The translations under genes were made by a program, and so were the position numbers. From positions 4,223,899 to 4,287,898 of the forward strand of contig JACAXG010000025.1 of assembly GCA_018881555.1 (NCBI GenBank): 64,000 bases of DNA. The letters are read 5' to 3'. The stretch comes from Amblyornis subalaris (taxonomy: Eukaryota; Chordata; Aves; Passeriformes; Ptilonorhynchidae). Shown piece after piece: positions 22,601 to 32,867 of this stretch (the stretch's first letter is position 1; each line of letters opens with the position of its first letter). The notes under the pieces were generated by a model, which was not told where the DNA came from, made no database searches, and saw only the letters and a program-made list of their open reading frames with translations.

Positions 22601-25276
22601 TGTTATGATTGACTTGTTGCTGTTGTTTTGATTTTTTTTTATTTGGGCCCTCACCTGCAAATCAAATTTATCATCATGACTTGTTCTTAGTATTCTTGAG
22701 GGTGGAGTCTATTAATAATATCTCTGTGTAATGGTACAATTCAATTAAAAAACATGAATTTCATTATTCTTGCAGTTTTCTAATTCTTTGTTGATTGCCT
22801 TTGTAGAAAGATTTTCTCCCTTTTCCTCATAGCAACTTCATGAAACAGTTCCCAATACTTGTGACTTTTGTTCCCATCTCCTTCCCCACTGCATCTTCTC
22901 TAATATATTCAGCAACACTGAAAACAATTTGAAGATTATTTCATTTGTCCAGTTGAGAAAGGNGTTTGATTTTTGAAGTATCCTTGTCTTTAGAATTCTC
23001 AGAGATACTTAATTTTTATCACCTCATTTTGCAGAAATTACAGTAATTGCAAATGCTTTTTAATTTTGTTATGCATATTGGAGTTAGATAAATATAAAGA
23101 TAATTTATTTCCTCAGACCCAGCTGGCACTTTGCCATTATACTACTTCATACAGTGAAGAAAATTTCTCAATGGCCAATGAGTTCCGACCTGAGCGATGG
23201 CTGAGGAAAGATAATTTGGACAGAGTAGACAACTTTGGCTCCATCCCCTTTGGTTACGGCATTCGGAGTTGTATAGGAAAAAGAATTGCAGAGCTGGAAA
23301 TCCATCTTGCACTGATTCAGGTTAGAACTATGCGACAGCATTAAAATGAATTGGTATTATTTTTTCTATATATTTTTTGCCATTTCTGGGTATCATACAG
23401 TGCTCAAAACCTTTGTTTTGGAGTGTTGTCTAATGTACTTATCCTGAAAAGACTTAAAAAATTTTAAATAATCATGCATAATTGCATTGCAGAAGGAAAA
23501 AATCTTTATAGTACACATGAAATAAAACTAAAGGTAAGATTGTTAAGGAAGTACATGGATTTCATAGAGAAGGCTTTTGTAAGCAAATTGGAAGTCTTTC
23601 TTAATGACTATTAGAATGGTTACCTGCTCAGTTTCTGTATTTTAGTTAGAAGAATTCAGAACTTACAAAGATGTAAAATAGATTTTATATCTTGTACTGA
23701 TCACAGTGTGATGACAAATAATAGAATTTTCCTATGTTCTGTGGTTTTCTATCCCTTCTTGTTCTTTCTTCTAACTTCGTTATCATTTTAGATATACATA
23801 ATTTATAGTTATATAAATAGTTAGTANGTACTGATGTATATTGATTTTGATTGGTTCATATAACAAAGAAAGCATTCCCAACAGCTGCTACGGTTTTTGT
23901 CATCTACAAGACACCCTTTAGCTTGAATAATGAGGCCAGATTGTGCCATCAAAACTCGAAGATTTGGAAACTATTTATAGCTGCTTAACTAAAAATATTT
24001 AGACCCATTATATGTATTCAAAGCAAAGCTTAATTGAATTTGTCTTTGAATTTCCTTAAGTAAACTTCTAGAGCAATCTCTGAACAATTAGCACCTGTCT
24101 TTTGGAATTGAGAGTGAGAGAGCTCCCATGGGGCTGGGTAAAACAAACAAACTTCCATCAAAGAGGCTCAAGAAAGCAGTGGAGAACCTGCTTTTGTTTT
24201 CTGGAAAGGAACTACAACAAAATAGCGTACAGCCTATTTACAAACATTGAGATGATATTTAAGTGATTTAAAATGAGAAACACATGGAGCTCATCAAAGA
24301 GGAACTGTTTCAGACCAGTCTGATTTCTTTCTTTAACTTGATCACTTACCTGATATGCGGGTATAAAGTAAGTCATGTACTCGGACTTCAGGAAGTATTT
24401 TCACGCCTCCTGTAAGTTGTTCTTTCAATTAAATTAATAAAATTTGTTCCAGATGGAAGTGCCCATAAAATGCATGCACAGCTTGTTGGAAAAAGGAATA
24501 GCTGGAGGCACTAGCTATCAAATATTTGTTGTTGAGCTGGGAAAGCATTTAATTAAAATTCTGTAAAAGTCTGTCCTGCATTTGGTTTGGGCTGGTATTT
24601 TCATTAACAGTGTAAATGATGGATTAGAGAATACTTTTAGAGTTTGCATGGAATACCAAGCTGATTTGAATTATTGTTAGAAAAGTTGAAGATGTTGCAG
24701 TATTTTCCTCTTGAAAGTGTAAAAATACATAGCTGAGGTATTCTTTGTTCAGAAAAATATGTCTGATGGGATTGGGACTCTTATTGCTTTCTTTATAATT
24801 TTACATATTGATTGATATTAAAGGAAGTGAAATCAAAAACATATATAGAGGAACCTCATAAGGTTTGAAACAGACCTGAGTTTCTTTGATAGCTCAGACT
24901 GTTTAATCTGGTTATGTGGAAGTTTTTCAGAAAGGACTGGTTCAATTCTTCCTCAATCAGAGCAGGAAGATTTTGAACCCTAATCTTTACCTTGTAACAC
25001 TTTTTTTTTTTCCTGGATGGGAATCATGGCACTTAAACTCTGCAAAACTGGCAACACAAATTTTGTTTGTGGCAGTCTGCTTTGTTCTCTTTTTTTAAAG
25101 GCTAATCTTCATTGGTTATTTTACAGTTTTCCTAATACTTGTCCTGTTTGTGTTCACAGTTACTTCAGAATTTTGAGATTAAAATTTCTCCCAAAACTGA
25201 ACCAGTTCATGCCAAAACCCACGGACTTTTGACTCCTGGAAACTCCATCAATGTGAGATTTTCTGACAGAAAGTGA
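6924..25276 (+). CDS. CYP27C1: CYP27C1, mitochondrial cytochrome P450 (retinoid 3,4-desaturase family), complete nine-exon gene
   Basis: Nine exons join in frame: 6924-7247, 11890-12080, 13748-13947, 15909-16118, 17406-17569, 21419-21585, 22357-22435, 23117-23320 and 25160-25276. Together they are 1656 nt, or 551 residues plus TGA. Every intron is GT-AG and every split codon resolves. Numbered from the 6924 start, the I-helix AGVDTT is at about 359-364, the K-helix ExxR (ETLR) at 416-419, the FRPERW segment at 468-473, and the heme loop [10 protein letters not shown] at 490-499 with the axial ligand Cys497. The family is a mitochondrial class I P450 using adrenodoxin. Characterised CYP27C1 enzymes convert all-trans retinol (vitamin A1) to 3,4-didehydroretinol (A2). 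I see no frameshift or premature stop, so the gene looks functional. CYP27A1 and CYP27B1 are paralogues; the match to remembered human CYP27C1 and the BIN1 neighbour favour C1. The N-terminus is the least certain part. Confidence 0.95.
7000..8470. promoter_or_regulatory. CpG island covering CYP27C1 exon 1 and the start of intron 1
   Basis: GC content and CpG density rise sharply from about 7000 and fall back at about 8470. The densest part is 7720-8410. Within it are an inverted CCAAT next to an E2F-like site (cattggcgcg, about 8092-8102), a YY1-like ggatggcggcg (8135-8145), and two runs of G-tracts (8102-8132 and 8149-8183). A consensus splice donor, acc|gtaagg, lies at 8443/8444. This is the architecture of a housekeeping-type promoter with a first exon. 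It is motif reading only. Confidence 0.6.
7587..7639. repeat. A11 and T27 homopolymer pair
   Basis: A run of 11 A (7587-7597) is followed 15 bases later by a run of 27 T broken from one T by a single C (7613-7639). The two runs could pair as a hairpin in transcribed RNA. The T run could also be the tail of an old minus-strand retrocopy, but nothing beside it is recognisable. Confidence 0.7.
8471..11889 (+). other. CYP27C1: Remainder of CYP27C1 intron 1
   Basis: Intron 1 runs from the gtacag at 7248 to the tgtag at 11889. After the CpG island the sequence becomes AT-rich, with short A or T runs and no coding signal. A (TTTG)n microsatellite sits at 11141-11168. I see no recognisable transposon. 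Confidence 0.8.
11141..11168. repeat. (TTTG)n microsatellite
   Basis: About six TTTG units, one with an extra T, are followed directly by a short TA-alternating stretch (tatatata). The repeat lies inside CYP27C1 intron 1. Confidence 0.85.
11890..12080 (+). CDS. CYP27C1: CYP27C1 coding exon 2
   Basis: The exon follows actgtag and ends at tctgc|gtaagt. It begins [19 protein letters not shown] and ends GRATGLIS plus two bases of the next Ala codon. It encodes about residues 109-171, the N-terminal beta-sheet and B-helix part of the fold. It is very close to remembered human CYP27C1, including [18 protein letters not shown]. Confidence 0.95.
12081..13747 (+). other. CYP27C1: CYP27C1 intron 2
   Basis: This 1.67-kb GT-AG intron (gtaagt to ttctag) has no recognised gene or transposon. 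It contains one tandem duplication of a 32-bp unit at 13395-13458, listed separately. Confidence 0.85.
13395..13458. repeat. Two-copy 32-bp tandem repeat
   Basis: The unit begins tactaatttcttactactag at 13395 and recurs at 13427 with only a few differences. The join between the copies contains the N at 13426. Confidence 0.85.
13748..13947 (+). CDS. CYP27C1: CYP27C1 coding exon 3
   Basis: The acceptor is cttctag and the donor is gaag|gtaagc. The first base completes the Ala codon split by intron 2. The exon reads [20 protein letters not shown] and ends [21 protein letters not shown] is the C-helix region, where the conserved WxxxR/K pattern (Trp and Arg) contacts a heme propionate. It is in phase with both neighbours. 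Confidence 0.95.
13948..15908 (+). other. CYP27C1: CYP27C1 intron 3
   Basis: This is a 1.96-kb intron (gtaagc to gtgcag), mostly AT-rich. A GC-richer patch of about 200 bp at 15520-15730 stands out but matches nothing I recognise. It could be an old decayed insertion or a conserved non-coding element. Confidence 0.8.
15909..16118 (+). CDS. CYP27C1: CYP27C1 coding exon 4
   Basis: The exon starts after tatgtgcag and ends at aaattta|gtaag, splitting a Ser codon after its first base. It encodes [20 protein letters not shown] through [17 protein letters not shown], the E to G helix region that lines the substrate channel in family 27 P450s. Reading past the donor meets TAG within three codons, which supports the donor chosen. 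Confidence 0.95.
16119..17405 (+). other. CYP27C1: CYP27C1 intron 4
   Basis: This 1.29-kb intron runs from gtaaga to ccaaag. A GC-richer patch at about 17000-17275 has no recognised identity. No coding exon is hidden here, because exons 4 and 5 join perfectly within one Ser codon. Confidence 0.8.
17406..17569 (+). CDS. CYP27C1: CYP27C1 coding exon 5 (start of I-helix)
   Basis: The acceptor is atcccaaag and the donor is gtggacaca|gtaagc. The exon reads [19 protein letters not shown] to [14 protein letters not shown]. It ends in the middle of the I-helix oxygen-activation motif AGVDT|T, with the last Thr supplied by exon 6. Confidence 0.95.
19500..20394 (+). mobile_element. 5'-truncated CR1 LINE, sense orientation, in CYP27C1 intron 5
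   Basis: The sequence follows the 3' part of chicken-repeat-1 closely. It includes segments resembling ccaagatgatcagagggctg, gttcagcctggagaagagaa and ttgtggatgccccatccctgg, then tccctggaagtgtttgagac, and ends ggtcccttccaaccc...attctatgattctata with the octamer-like CR1 tail. Only the end of ORF2 and the 3' UTR remain, and the reading frame is broken. It carries an AT-rich nested insertion at 19771-19823. The 5' edge at about 19500 is approximate. Confidence 0.92.
19762..19823. mobile_element. Small AT-rich insertion inside the CR1, flanked by 9-bp direct repeats
   Basis: The CR1 sequence breaks off after ttggggctg near 19754 and resumes at aagaagagtggccagcag near 19822. Between them lies a 44-base A/T-rich segment (19771-19814) flanked by identical GATTTTAAA copies at 19762-19770 and 19815-19823. 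Matching flanks look like a target-site duplication. Replication slippage in an AT-rich tract is the alternative. The segment holds one N (19800). Confidence 0.55.
21419..21585 (+). CDS. CYP27C1: CYP27C1 coding exon 6 (I-helix end to K-helix)
   Basis: The acceptor is tgttccttag and the donor is accttgag|gtaag. The exon encodes [20 protein letters not shown] to [12 protein letters not shown]. The ExxR motif (ETLR) of the K-helix is completed by the first base of exon 7. This Glu-Arg pair forms the structural ERR triad with the Arg of the downstream FRPERW segment. Confidence 0.95.
21586..22356 (+). other. CYP27C1: CYP27C1 intron 6
   Basis: This 771-bp GT-AG intron (gtaagt to ctctag) is AT-rich. 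Nothing recognisable is present. Confidence 0.88.
22357..22435 (+). CDS. CYP27C1: CYP27C1 coding exon 7
   Basis: This is a short 79-nt exon after tctctctag, ending aaaggg|gtaggt. It encodes [20 protein letters not shown] and then YFIPKG, the beta-sheet segment after the K-helix that usually carries substrate-recognition site 5. Its phase is 2 to 0 and it joins its neighbours without a break. Confidence 0.93.
22436..23116 (+). other. CYP27C1: CYP27C1 intron 7
   Basis: This 681-bp intron (gtaggt to cctcag) has a pyrimidine-rich middle part and contains no recognisable feature. Confidence 0.88.
23117..23320 (+). CDS. CYP27C1: CYP27C1 coding exon 8 (heme-binding loop)
   Basis: The acceptor is tttcctcag and the donor is attcag|gttaga. 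It is an exact 68-codon exon, from [12 protein letters not shown] to [11 protein letters not shown]. It holds the FRPERW segment and the cysteine pocket [15 protein letters not shown] with the invariant heme-ligand Cys. All signature residues (F, G, R, C, G) are intact. Confidence 0.96.
23321..25159 (+). other. CYP27C1: CYP27C1 intron 8
   Basis: This 1.84-kb intron (gttaga to tcacag) is AT-rich. It contains a perfect MEF2-type site, a near-perfect second one, and a PU.1-like site within about 340 bp (23971-24307). No repeat or gene was recognised. Confidence 0.85.
23971..23998 (+). promoter_or_regulatory. Pair of MEF2-like sites in CYP27C1 intron 8
   Basis: CTATTTATAG at 23971-23980 fits the MEF2 consensus CTA(A/T)4TA(A/G) exactly. 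CTAAAAATAT at 23989-23998 differs only at the last base. The two starts are 18 bp apart. Such AT-rich sites arise by chance in this composition, so function is unproven. Confidence 0.35.
25160..25276 (+). CDS. CYP27C1: CYP27C1 coding exon 9 (C-terminus)
   Basis: The exon follows tgtgttcacag. It encodes 38 residues from LLQNFEIK to VRFSDRK and then TGA at 25274-25276. The HGLLTPG segment and the basic C-terminal end match the family C-terminus. No further in-frame exon is needed. Confidence 0.94.
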   Translation, partial: LLQNFEIKISPKTEPVHAKTHGLLTPGNSINVRFSDRK

Positions 25277-27440
25277 GACTCAAATGTTTTGGAAGTACTT
25301 ATGGAGTTTTTATGGAAACAGACTTGCATCTTACGGAAGTTTAAACNTGCTTGTTCTCTGGTTTGTAGGTATTTGACAAAATCATGAAGTATTATGTTCT
25401 GCCTTAGTTCTAGCAGTACATAAGAGCAATTACCTCTCCTATAACAGTTAATACACATATGAAAATATATACTGAAAAAATTCCTTCTTGCACTGGGAAT
25501 CTCCTTTTACCTGGTAGAATTTCTAGTAATAACAACACATGCATTGAAAAAACCCAACCAAAAGTAAATTCAGACATGTCAATATCATTCAATGGTTTTG
25601 TTACGCTGCTACTCAGTGAGTGTTTTTGAGAGCAAGGGGATTACTATATAATATGTGAAAATTAGCTGCATTTATAAGTTTGTGTTTTCCTGTTTCTTGT
25701 CCTCCAGTGGTTTTTAAAAGTTTTCATGTAACACTGAAATTATGAGATCGTTTTTTGTCTGTAAAAACATTTACTCTGTGTGTATTAAAAAAAAAATACA
25801 GTGATATGAAAAGTAAGGATAGAAAAAATACAACTTACGTCATGTTGTTTAGACTTGAAATACAGAACACATACAAATTCATCTAAACATAATCCCCATA
25901 AAATATTTCTATATCGTTCTAAAAAAATAAAAATCTTAAAAATAAAAGTTTAAATGTCACATTGGAGAGTTTGAAGCCAGGCATTATTCTCATCACCAAA
26001 GCACAAGCCACTTTCACTGTTCTAGCTAATATGCCAAAACCAAATGTAAATAATAAAAATGAAGTAGTTGTTACATTTTTATCATTTAATTAAAATACTA
26101 CTTTTTAACTATATTTACAGTTCTTCAACAGTAAGAACTGAAACTTCCCAATTTAACATGCCAGACCCACAGGCAAATACAGAGTTCTATAGAATGGACA
26201 TGTGACTACTGAAGTATTTGGAGAGGATTTTTAATTCTTAGTGCGTAATACAAAGAGTGGACACCTGGAAGTTTGGAGTTGTTTTTTTTTTAATTTTTNA
26301 AATATATTTCCTATGACAGCCAACAGGTAACTTTAGTATCACTGCACTAACCATACATTCTCATTTTTGAGAGAAACCTCATACCTTGAGTCCATGTTAT
26401 GCCTTGAACGATGTTCAAACCTGCATATCCTAATATGATACATATGTAATTATGTATAGTTAACTGTTTACATGTCAGGCTCTGACTGTTGTTTGGGAGG
26501 TAGTTTACATACTGAGAATCATAAATACTTCAGCTATATGCAAAGTTAGCAAAAGTTGTGCAACTTGGTTTTTAAAATGACAACATTTTTCTTTGCTTGT
26601 CTAGTGTAAGAAGTCACAGACAGGTTAGAAATTAAATAGCACACTGTAGTTTTAATAGTGTACATGAAATTTCACATAGCTAGCTACTACAGTCACATTG
26701 TTGTACTATTTTGATTACTTTTTGTAGTGCCTTTTCAAGGTCTTGACAAAAAAACCCCAAAACCTCGTTTGTATGGATTTCATATATAAAATAATAACAC
26801 TAAACAAAATTGATCTGATCTGTGAGAGAATTAAATGCTTACATGATGACTTTAAAATGTTGTTCCTGTATTGAGCATATATGTGTACTATAAGAAAACC
26901 AGGTATTCTGTGGGGAATATTTCCCTTGAACAAGCTGCCTTCTGATTTTTCCAGGACTTCTGATTATTCCGTCTTGCTTTTTTTTTCCTTTCCCATTGTT
27001 ATTTCCAATTGTCCCCATCTTAAGTCAAATGAAGAGATTTGTATTTGCCAGAGCCAGCTGACATCCCAAAGGAGATATTTTGCAAAGGTCTGTTGAAAAG
27101 TCCGTGGATTGACTATTTGACTCCATAACTCTGCTTGGTTTTGTTGACTTGGAGACGAAGAGCCTTGAATCCAAATTTGTATGCCATATGGTGCCTTCCT
27201 TTTGCATTGTCACAGAGTCATTAGAAACACCAGCCACTGCTATGTTGCAGGACATTTGCTACTTGGTATCAAGTCCCTAAGTAATACATCACTGTAGAAG
27301 ATGGAAGAGATTCTAAAATGCTTTTTATAGCATTTGAATCTTTTCATGAAAACAGAAAGCCAGTAATTTGTTCTAATAGAGCACCTATCCATGTAAGTTG
27401 TCTTTTATACATAATAAAATATTTATACAGAATTTGAAAG
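25277..27440 (+). other. CYP27C1: Probable CYP27C1 3' UTR
   Basis: AT-rich sequence follows the TGA. AATAAA hexamers occur at 25926, 25941, 26052 and 27413. The last is followed by a T/G-richer stretch (cctggttcttattct), which suits a cleavage site near 27435. The extent of the UTR depends on which signal is used and cannot be decided from the sequence alone. Confidence 0.4.
27413..27418 (+). terminator. CYP27C1: Candidate distal polyadenylation signal for CYP27C1
   Basis: An AATAAA lies in acataataaaatatttatac with a GT/T-rich element about 25-40 bases downstream. Earlier hexamers at 25926, 25941 and 26052 are competing candidates that would give a UTR of only about 0.65-0.8 kb. Confidence 0.35.
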
Positions 27441-30400
27441 TCCTGGTTCTTATTCTAATTACTATTTATAATTGCATTTTTCTTTAGCAGCTTAAAGTCT
27501 TTAACTTATTGGATAGGACTAAAAGATTCACTGCTCCATGGGAAATTACTAGTTCAGCTAGAAAAGATGGGGATTCATACAAGAATTTAAGGTGTGTAAT
27601 GACCTGGCAAAAGGAGAGATAACATTATGGTAAGAGTACTGTCATTCTGGAAGAAAGGTACTGGCAGTGTCATCCAAGAAATACGCTAGGACTAACTCTA
27701 ATGTTAATGTTTTGATTAATTGCTTAATACATAAAAGAGTATTAATGATATTAAAAAAAGGCATGAAGTGTAAAAAATCAAACCAAAACAAGAACAAAAA
27801 CATGTAAATAGAAATGGGCTGGAATTTAATAGCAAAATAAATGTATGTAGGAAATAAAAATAATGTATTTGATGAGCTCACCACTTGAAAATGTAATATG
27901 TGGAGGAAGGCTTATGTAATCACAGGTGACTAGAAATTGCAAGTGTGTTGGAATAATGAAAAATACAGCCTACAATGTATGAGATGCAGTCTTATCTATT
28001 CTTCCCCAATCTCTATCAGAAATACTTCATCTTAAGTGCTGTGTTCAGCGTTCTTAAGTGTTCAAGAAAGGTGGAGTTTGATTTGAACAGGTAAGGAAAC
28101 ACGAAGACTATCACGTTAATAGTTTCTGTGAGTGGAGAAAGGGTTGTACTACAATGCTTTTTGCTCTGCCTCCCTGTGGCTTGCTGGCAGATCAAGCCCT
28201 GGCACATCTGGAAGCTATGTAACCATGGGCTGAGGAGAACTTNCGTGTCTTTGAACACAAAACTGCTGAGTTGATTTCGCTCCTTCCAGTTGGATTGTAT
28301 AACAGGTAGTGGAAACATGGATGTCTGCAAGAGACTAAATCCAATACAATTCTCAAAAATGTTCATGTAATTAGTCTAGAAAAGTGAATATTGTACGAGG
28401 ACATAAATCTTCTCTTCAAATACTTTCAGGTTAAGCTGTTTACTCCTTAAGGTAAAAGGCAATGCTTGTCCAAAACAAGTATCACCAGTAGCTATGAATA
28501 AATAAACTGGTGTGGAAAGTTTCAAGCTAACAGAAGAATGAGAGTTTAGAATAAATTTACTGTGAGACATGGTGAAGATCAAAAAAAGCCCATATCCCCA
28601 ACCAGCCATGAAATGATAAGGCATAGTAAAAAGTGTTTAGAATTACTGTATTCAGTCTGTTCTCTGTTTTTCCTTGCTCTCTTGTAGGTACACCGGTGTG
28701 GAAGGAATCTGTGAGGTCAATGGTGAAATAGTCCCAACTCCAGCAAAATTGTATGCNGGTGGTGAATGAAACCTATGAGCTCCTTTAATACCTCAGCAGT
28801 GATGTGGCTGTGAAGATGGAGAGTAGGATGCCTGGCAGCTGTGAACATGAGAGAAGTAGGCACTGGGGGTGTGCTTGGAGTTAGAAACAGAGGAGCTGTG
28901 CTGGTTACTTGGGACTGGGAAGGGGGGAGTGGGAGAGCCACACAAAGTAGGGGCTTTGGGTCTATACCAAATATCACATGGAATGCAAATTCGGGAACTG
29001 GAGAGGTGAGCTGTGGGCTGCATGTAGGATGGGACAGAAAAGGGATGAGGCAGGAATAGTTTGGGTGCCTGATGTGTACTATTTGCACCATATAAAAGGC
29101 CACTGCTGGTTTTGATCATTGAGGTTTTTCCTTCCTATGCTATGTTGTCACATAATGTTTATAACTTTAAAAAATGCTATCATATAATTACTNGAGATTT
29201 ACATCTTTGGTAACACCAAACTTCCCCTGTGCATGCCCAGAGAAAGACTGGAAGGGCTACAACAAATCACTGATTCTCGGTGTTCAGAACAACGTTAGTC
29301 TGCACTGGCAGGCCCCCATGGTGGCAGATGCACAGGAGGGTTTTTCGCCTCCTGAGGTATCACAGCAGTGTCAATAGAGGATTTACAGGGGCAAGTGGAA
29401 AGCAGATGGCAGGATGATTTCACATGGCACCAAGTGATAGTCCCTACGCTGTACAGCTGCTCAGCACAGATGTAGATACATATGCCAATACCTTNGCTGG
29501 GGAGGACAACTGCTCTTACACGTTGGACCCTTCTGATTTTTGCAAAGTGATCATCTCTGTCATGGACCACATATATTGAAGGTAGATAAACTATGGTTCC
29601 CTGGAATGAGTGTTGGAAAATATTTGGGAAGTGGTGCAAAGTTGCTAGGTATTTCTTATTCCTATACAAGTTTTCATCTAAACCTTACATGTGCAGTAGT
29701 GAAAAATAAAGTTGGATGGGAAGGTGTGAGGAGTAACTATTTTAACACCTGATCACTTAAAAAAANCCTTTTAAATACATATATATATATACAATAAAAA
29801 GAAAAATACTTTGTCCTCTGTGATTAGTGCACACATTCACGTACCTTTTTCTCTTTCAAAGGGTACTTACAAGAGAAAATATGTCTATGTATATACCAAG
29901 AGCTTGAAAATATTTATTCGTGTTCTTGCTGAAAAAGAAAAAAAAAAAGACCAAAACATGCAGATGTCATGTGGGTATTTTAAAAATAATTTCAGCTGAG
30001 TTTCCCTTATGTTTCCAACGAAATTTTCTTCAAGGAAACCGTTGAAAATACTACACTGTGGATTTGGTACCACTAGGTGGTGCTGCCTTTATAGTATTCT
30101 TTAGTGAGAGTCTGTGGTCATGTATCTATGGGAAAAAAAAATATATGTAGCTAAGAGCAATGTACTTACTATGGCTTCCTAAGAATAGAGTAGTTTGGTT
30201 ATACTTGTTTGACAAGACTCTTAGCCCCTGTACGTGTAAACTGTTCTCAATTTCTGTTCATCTTTTGCATATGTTTGCTCAAAATGGGAATTTGCACGTG
30301 GAAAAAAGTACAGTATGTCCAAAGTTTCATGTGGGAAAAGTTCCGTTAGAGAAAATCCAGCTTTTGCAGTCATGTATGTCTTCTGCTGAGATTTGTCTTT

Positions 30401-32842
30401 AACAGAGTTTGTTAATCATTGAACTTTGACACTCTACCTGTTATCATGCAAAATTCAAAATTAAGACAGTTCTTACTCTGAAGAGATCACAGTCTAGGTG
30501 AGATAAGAGTAAAGAAGACAGGAAATAATTGAGGGGGATATTTGTGTGTTTCAGACACTATTGAAGTAAACATTGCAGTAAACAGGAGATCATCTGACAC
30601 CATTTAAAGGGTATTGTACCAANCTTGGCAATGTTTGAAACAGTGTTTGCTGTCAAGTGTTTATCAAGTCTGGAAACAATTACATTGAAGTGTAAACTCA
30701 CTGAAGCAGCCCACTTTACTCAGACAAAAGGAAGGCTGGAGCCAGGGACTTTGGAAAGAAGTGTCTAAGGGATAAAGGACTGCAAGAGAATGTTTGTCAC
30801 CACAGTTAAGTTTGGGATAAGAGACACTTAGACAAGTCTTTCTTACTTTCAGCAGCTCAGTTTGTAAAGCTCTTTGTCTGCTTTATGCAGATAGGGGTGA
30901 ACACTTAAATTTGCTTGAAGATTCCCGAATACTGCGGAGATAGTCTCATCCCAGATGCAAAAATGAAGCTTTAAGTCTAGTTGATTAGAGAATCAAAAAG
31001 GTATGTGAGGAATGAGTTACACATATCTGCAAGGGCTTAGTTAAAAATCTTCATCTAGGATGCCACTGGAAGGCAATCAGTATTTCACTATCACATTTAT
31101 AGATGCTTCTTTTATGGTCACAAATTCATAAATAATAAATGCACAGTAATCATAATAAATCTATCAAACACCAGTTATTTTCAGATGAAGTTGTATAATT
31201 AATATGCATTTCTTTCCACACAGAATGAAGGCACCAAATTTATCCAAGAACTAATCATTCACTGGTTGCTAGTCAGCTTAGTTTTGCAATATAAAGAGAT
31301 ATCAGCTTCAGAAACTGTGGGCAGCCATTTGTGTCACCTCTAACCTACATTGTATTTTAAAGATGGTTACAAAANATCCCAACTTTGCAGATTTCTGAGA
31401 CACAAATCTTAGCTGGCAAAGCTGTCTCACTCATATTGTGATGCAGTTGATCAATCACCACCTCTGCAGGGAATGGCTATGTCAGATTAAATTGGGGCAG
31501 GAAAGGTCTAATACAGCCATGCTGCTCTACCAAAGCAAATGTCTCTAATGTTTGTATGTTTTCAAGGCTGTAAATGTTAGGCCCACACTGAACAGTTTCA
31601 GTGTGTTGAATTCCATTTTCTGCATTTTCTGAGATTGGGTCATCTTGATTGACAAAGCTCCATTGGCAAATGCTTAGTAGAGATTAATGTTTTAATCTGT
31701 CACGATTCTGGGTCACATTGGAATGCAAGAGTAGTACTTGTAATTACTGCAGTTATGCTGATGTATAATTTGGTATTAAGCACATTCATTATTATTTTTG
31801 ATGTGGGCATTTCACCACACAATACTCTAGGCAAGACCAAATGAAATTTATGCTATTGTTTGGCTAGAAAATAATTACAAATAGCACATTATCCTCTTTC
31901 TACTGGCAGAGAAAATAGTAGTCTATTAATGANTTTCTGCCATGAGAAGTGATAAAATATCAATTGTTCAATTCAGGTAAAATTAAAATGCATTAAATTA
32001 CAGAAAAATATATGGGGATGAGGAATAACTCTACATTTCCCAGTCAGGGTCCTAAGGCTTTTCCACTGAATTGGCTGCTTCTCAGAGGAGAAAATCTTTC
32101 CTAGGCCTTTGCTTTACTTCTATGACTATTATTTTAACTGCATAGTGTTAAGCAAAAAGAGAGGAGAAAAGAGTTCATTATTTGATAAGGCAACAAATGG
32201 AAGCAACCCTCCAATTCTTTATTGGTTATCAACATATACATGACATCTAAAGTTTGGAAGTTTAATGTTGCACAATGTGACTGGAAAGAGTGATTTAGTG
32301 TCAGCACCAGGGAGCAATGAGAATCCATTATTTATTTCTCCGGGATCTGTAAAGAAGGACTAAAACAAGGAAGACTTGTCATGCTTTAATGTTTTTATGG
32401 AGCATTTTTTAAGGAAATGGCAACTCATAAAAAGAACTGCTAACTANAAGATACTTCCCTTGGTTGGTTTCTGTGATTCTGGTTGGTGTTTTCAGTGACT
32501 ACTGGCTTTGTAACCAAGGGGCCAAGAGAAATACACCAATGACAGCTGTGAGTCAGTAAAGCCTTTGTGATCAGCTGGACATTCCTATGGGATGAATAGC
32601 AACCTCTAATTGCAAGATAATGTGGGACTAGTACTTGTGTCCAAAGGACTGTCTCTACCCTTGCGTATAAATGAGCAGGAACCTGTAAAATATTTTTTTA
32701 AAAAGAGGATAACTGAGCTTTATCAAAACATGTCTCAGGCACTGTTCCATCCTATGTGGTGTAAAAGCACAAATTGTGTGTGTTTACATATATCTTTTGT
32801 TGTATTTATATAAGAAGATGAAGACTTATTTGCTGTGATAAT

Positions 32843-32867
32843 TGATAGGATAGGGTAGGATAGGATT
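32843..32867. repeat. Short TAGGA-type pentanucleotide repeat
   Basis: The tract reads ttgataggatagggtaggat and then aggat, about four to five imperfect GATAG/TAGGA units. Confidence 0.65.

Noticed and set aside
28717..29119. Minus-strand frames of 128 and 108 codons, Pro/Ser/His-rich
   Set aside because: Two frames over the same DNA with low-complexity composition, no domain and no splice context.
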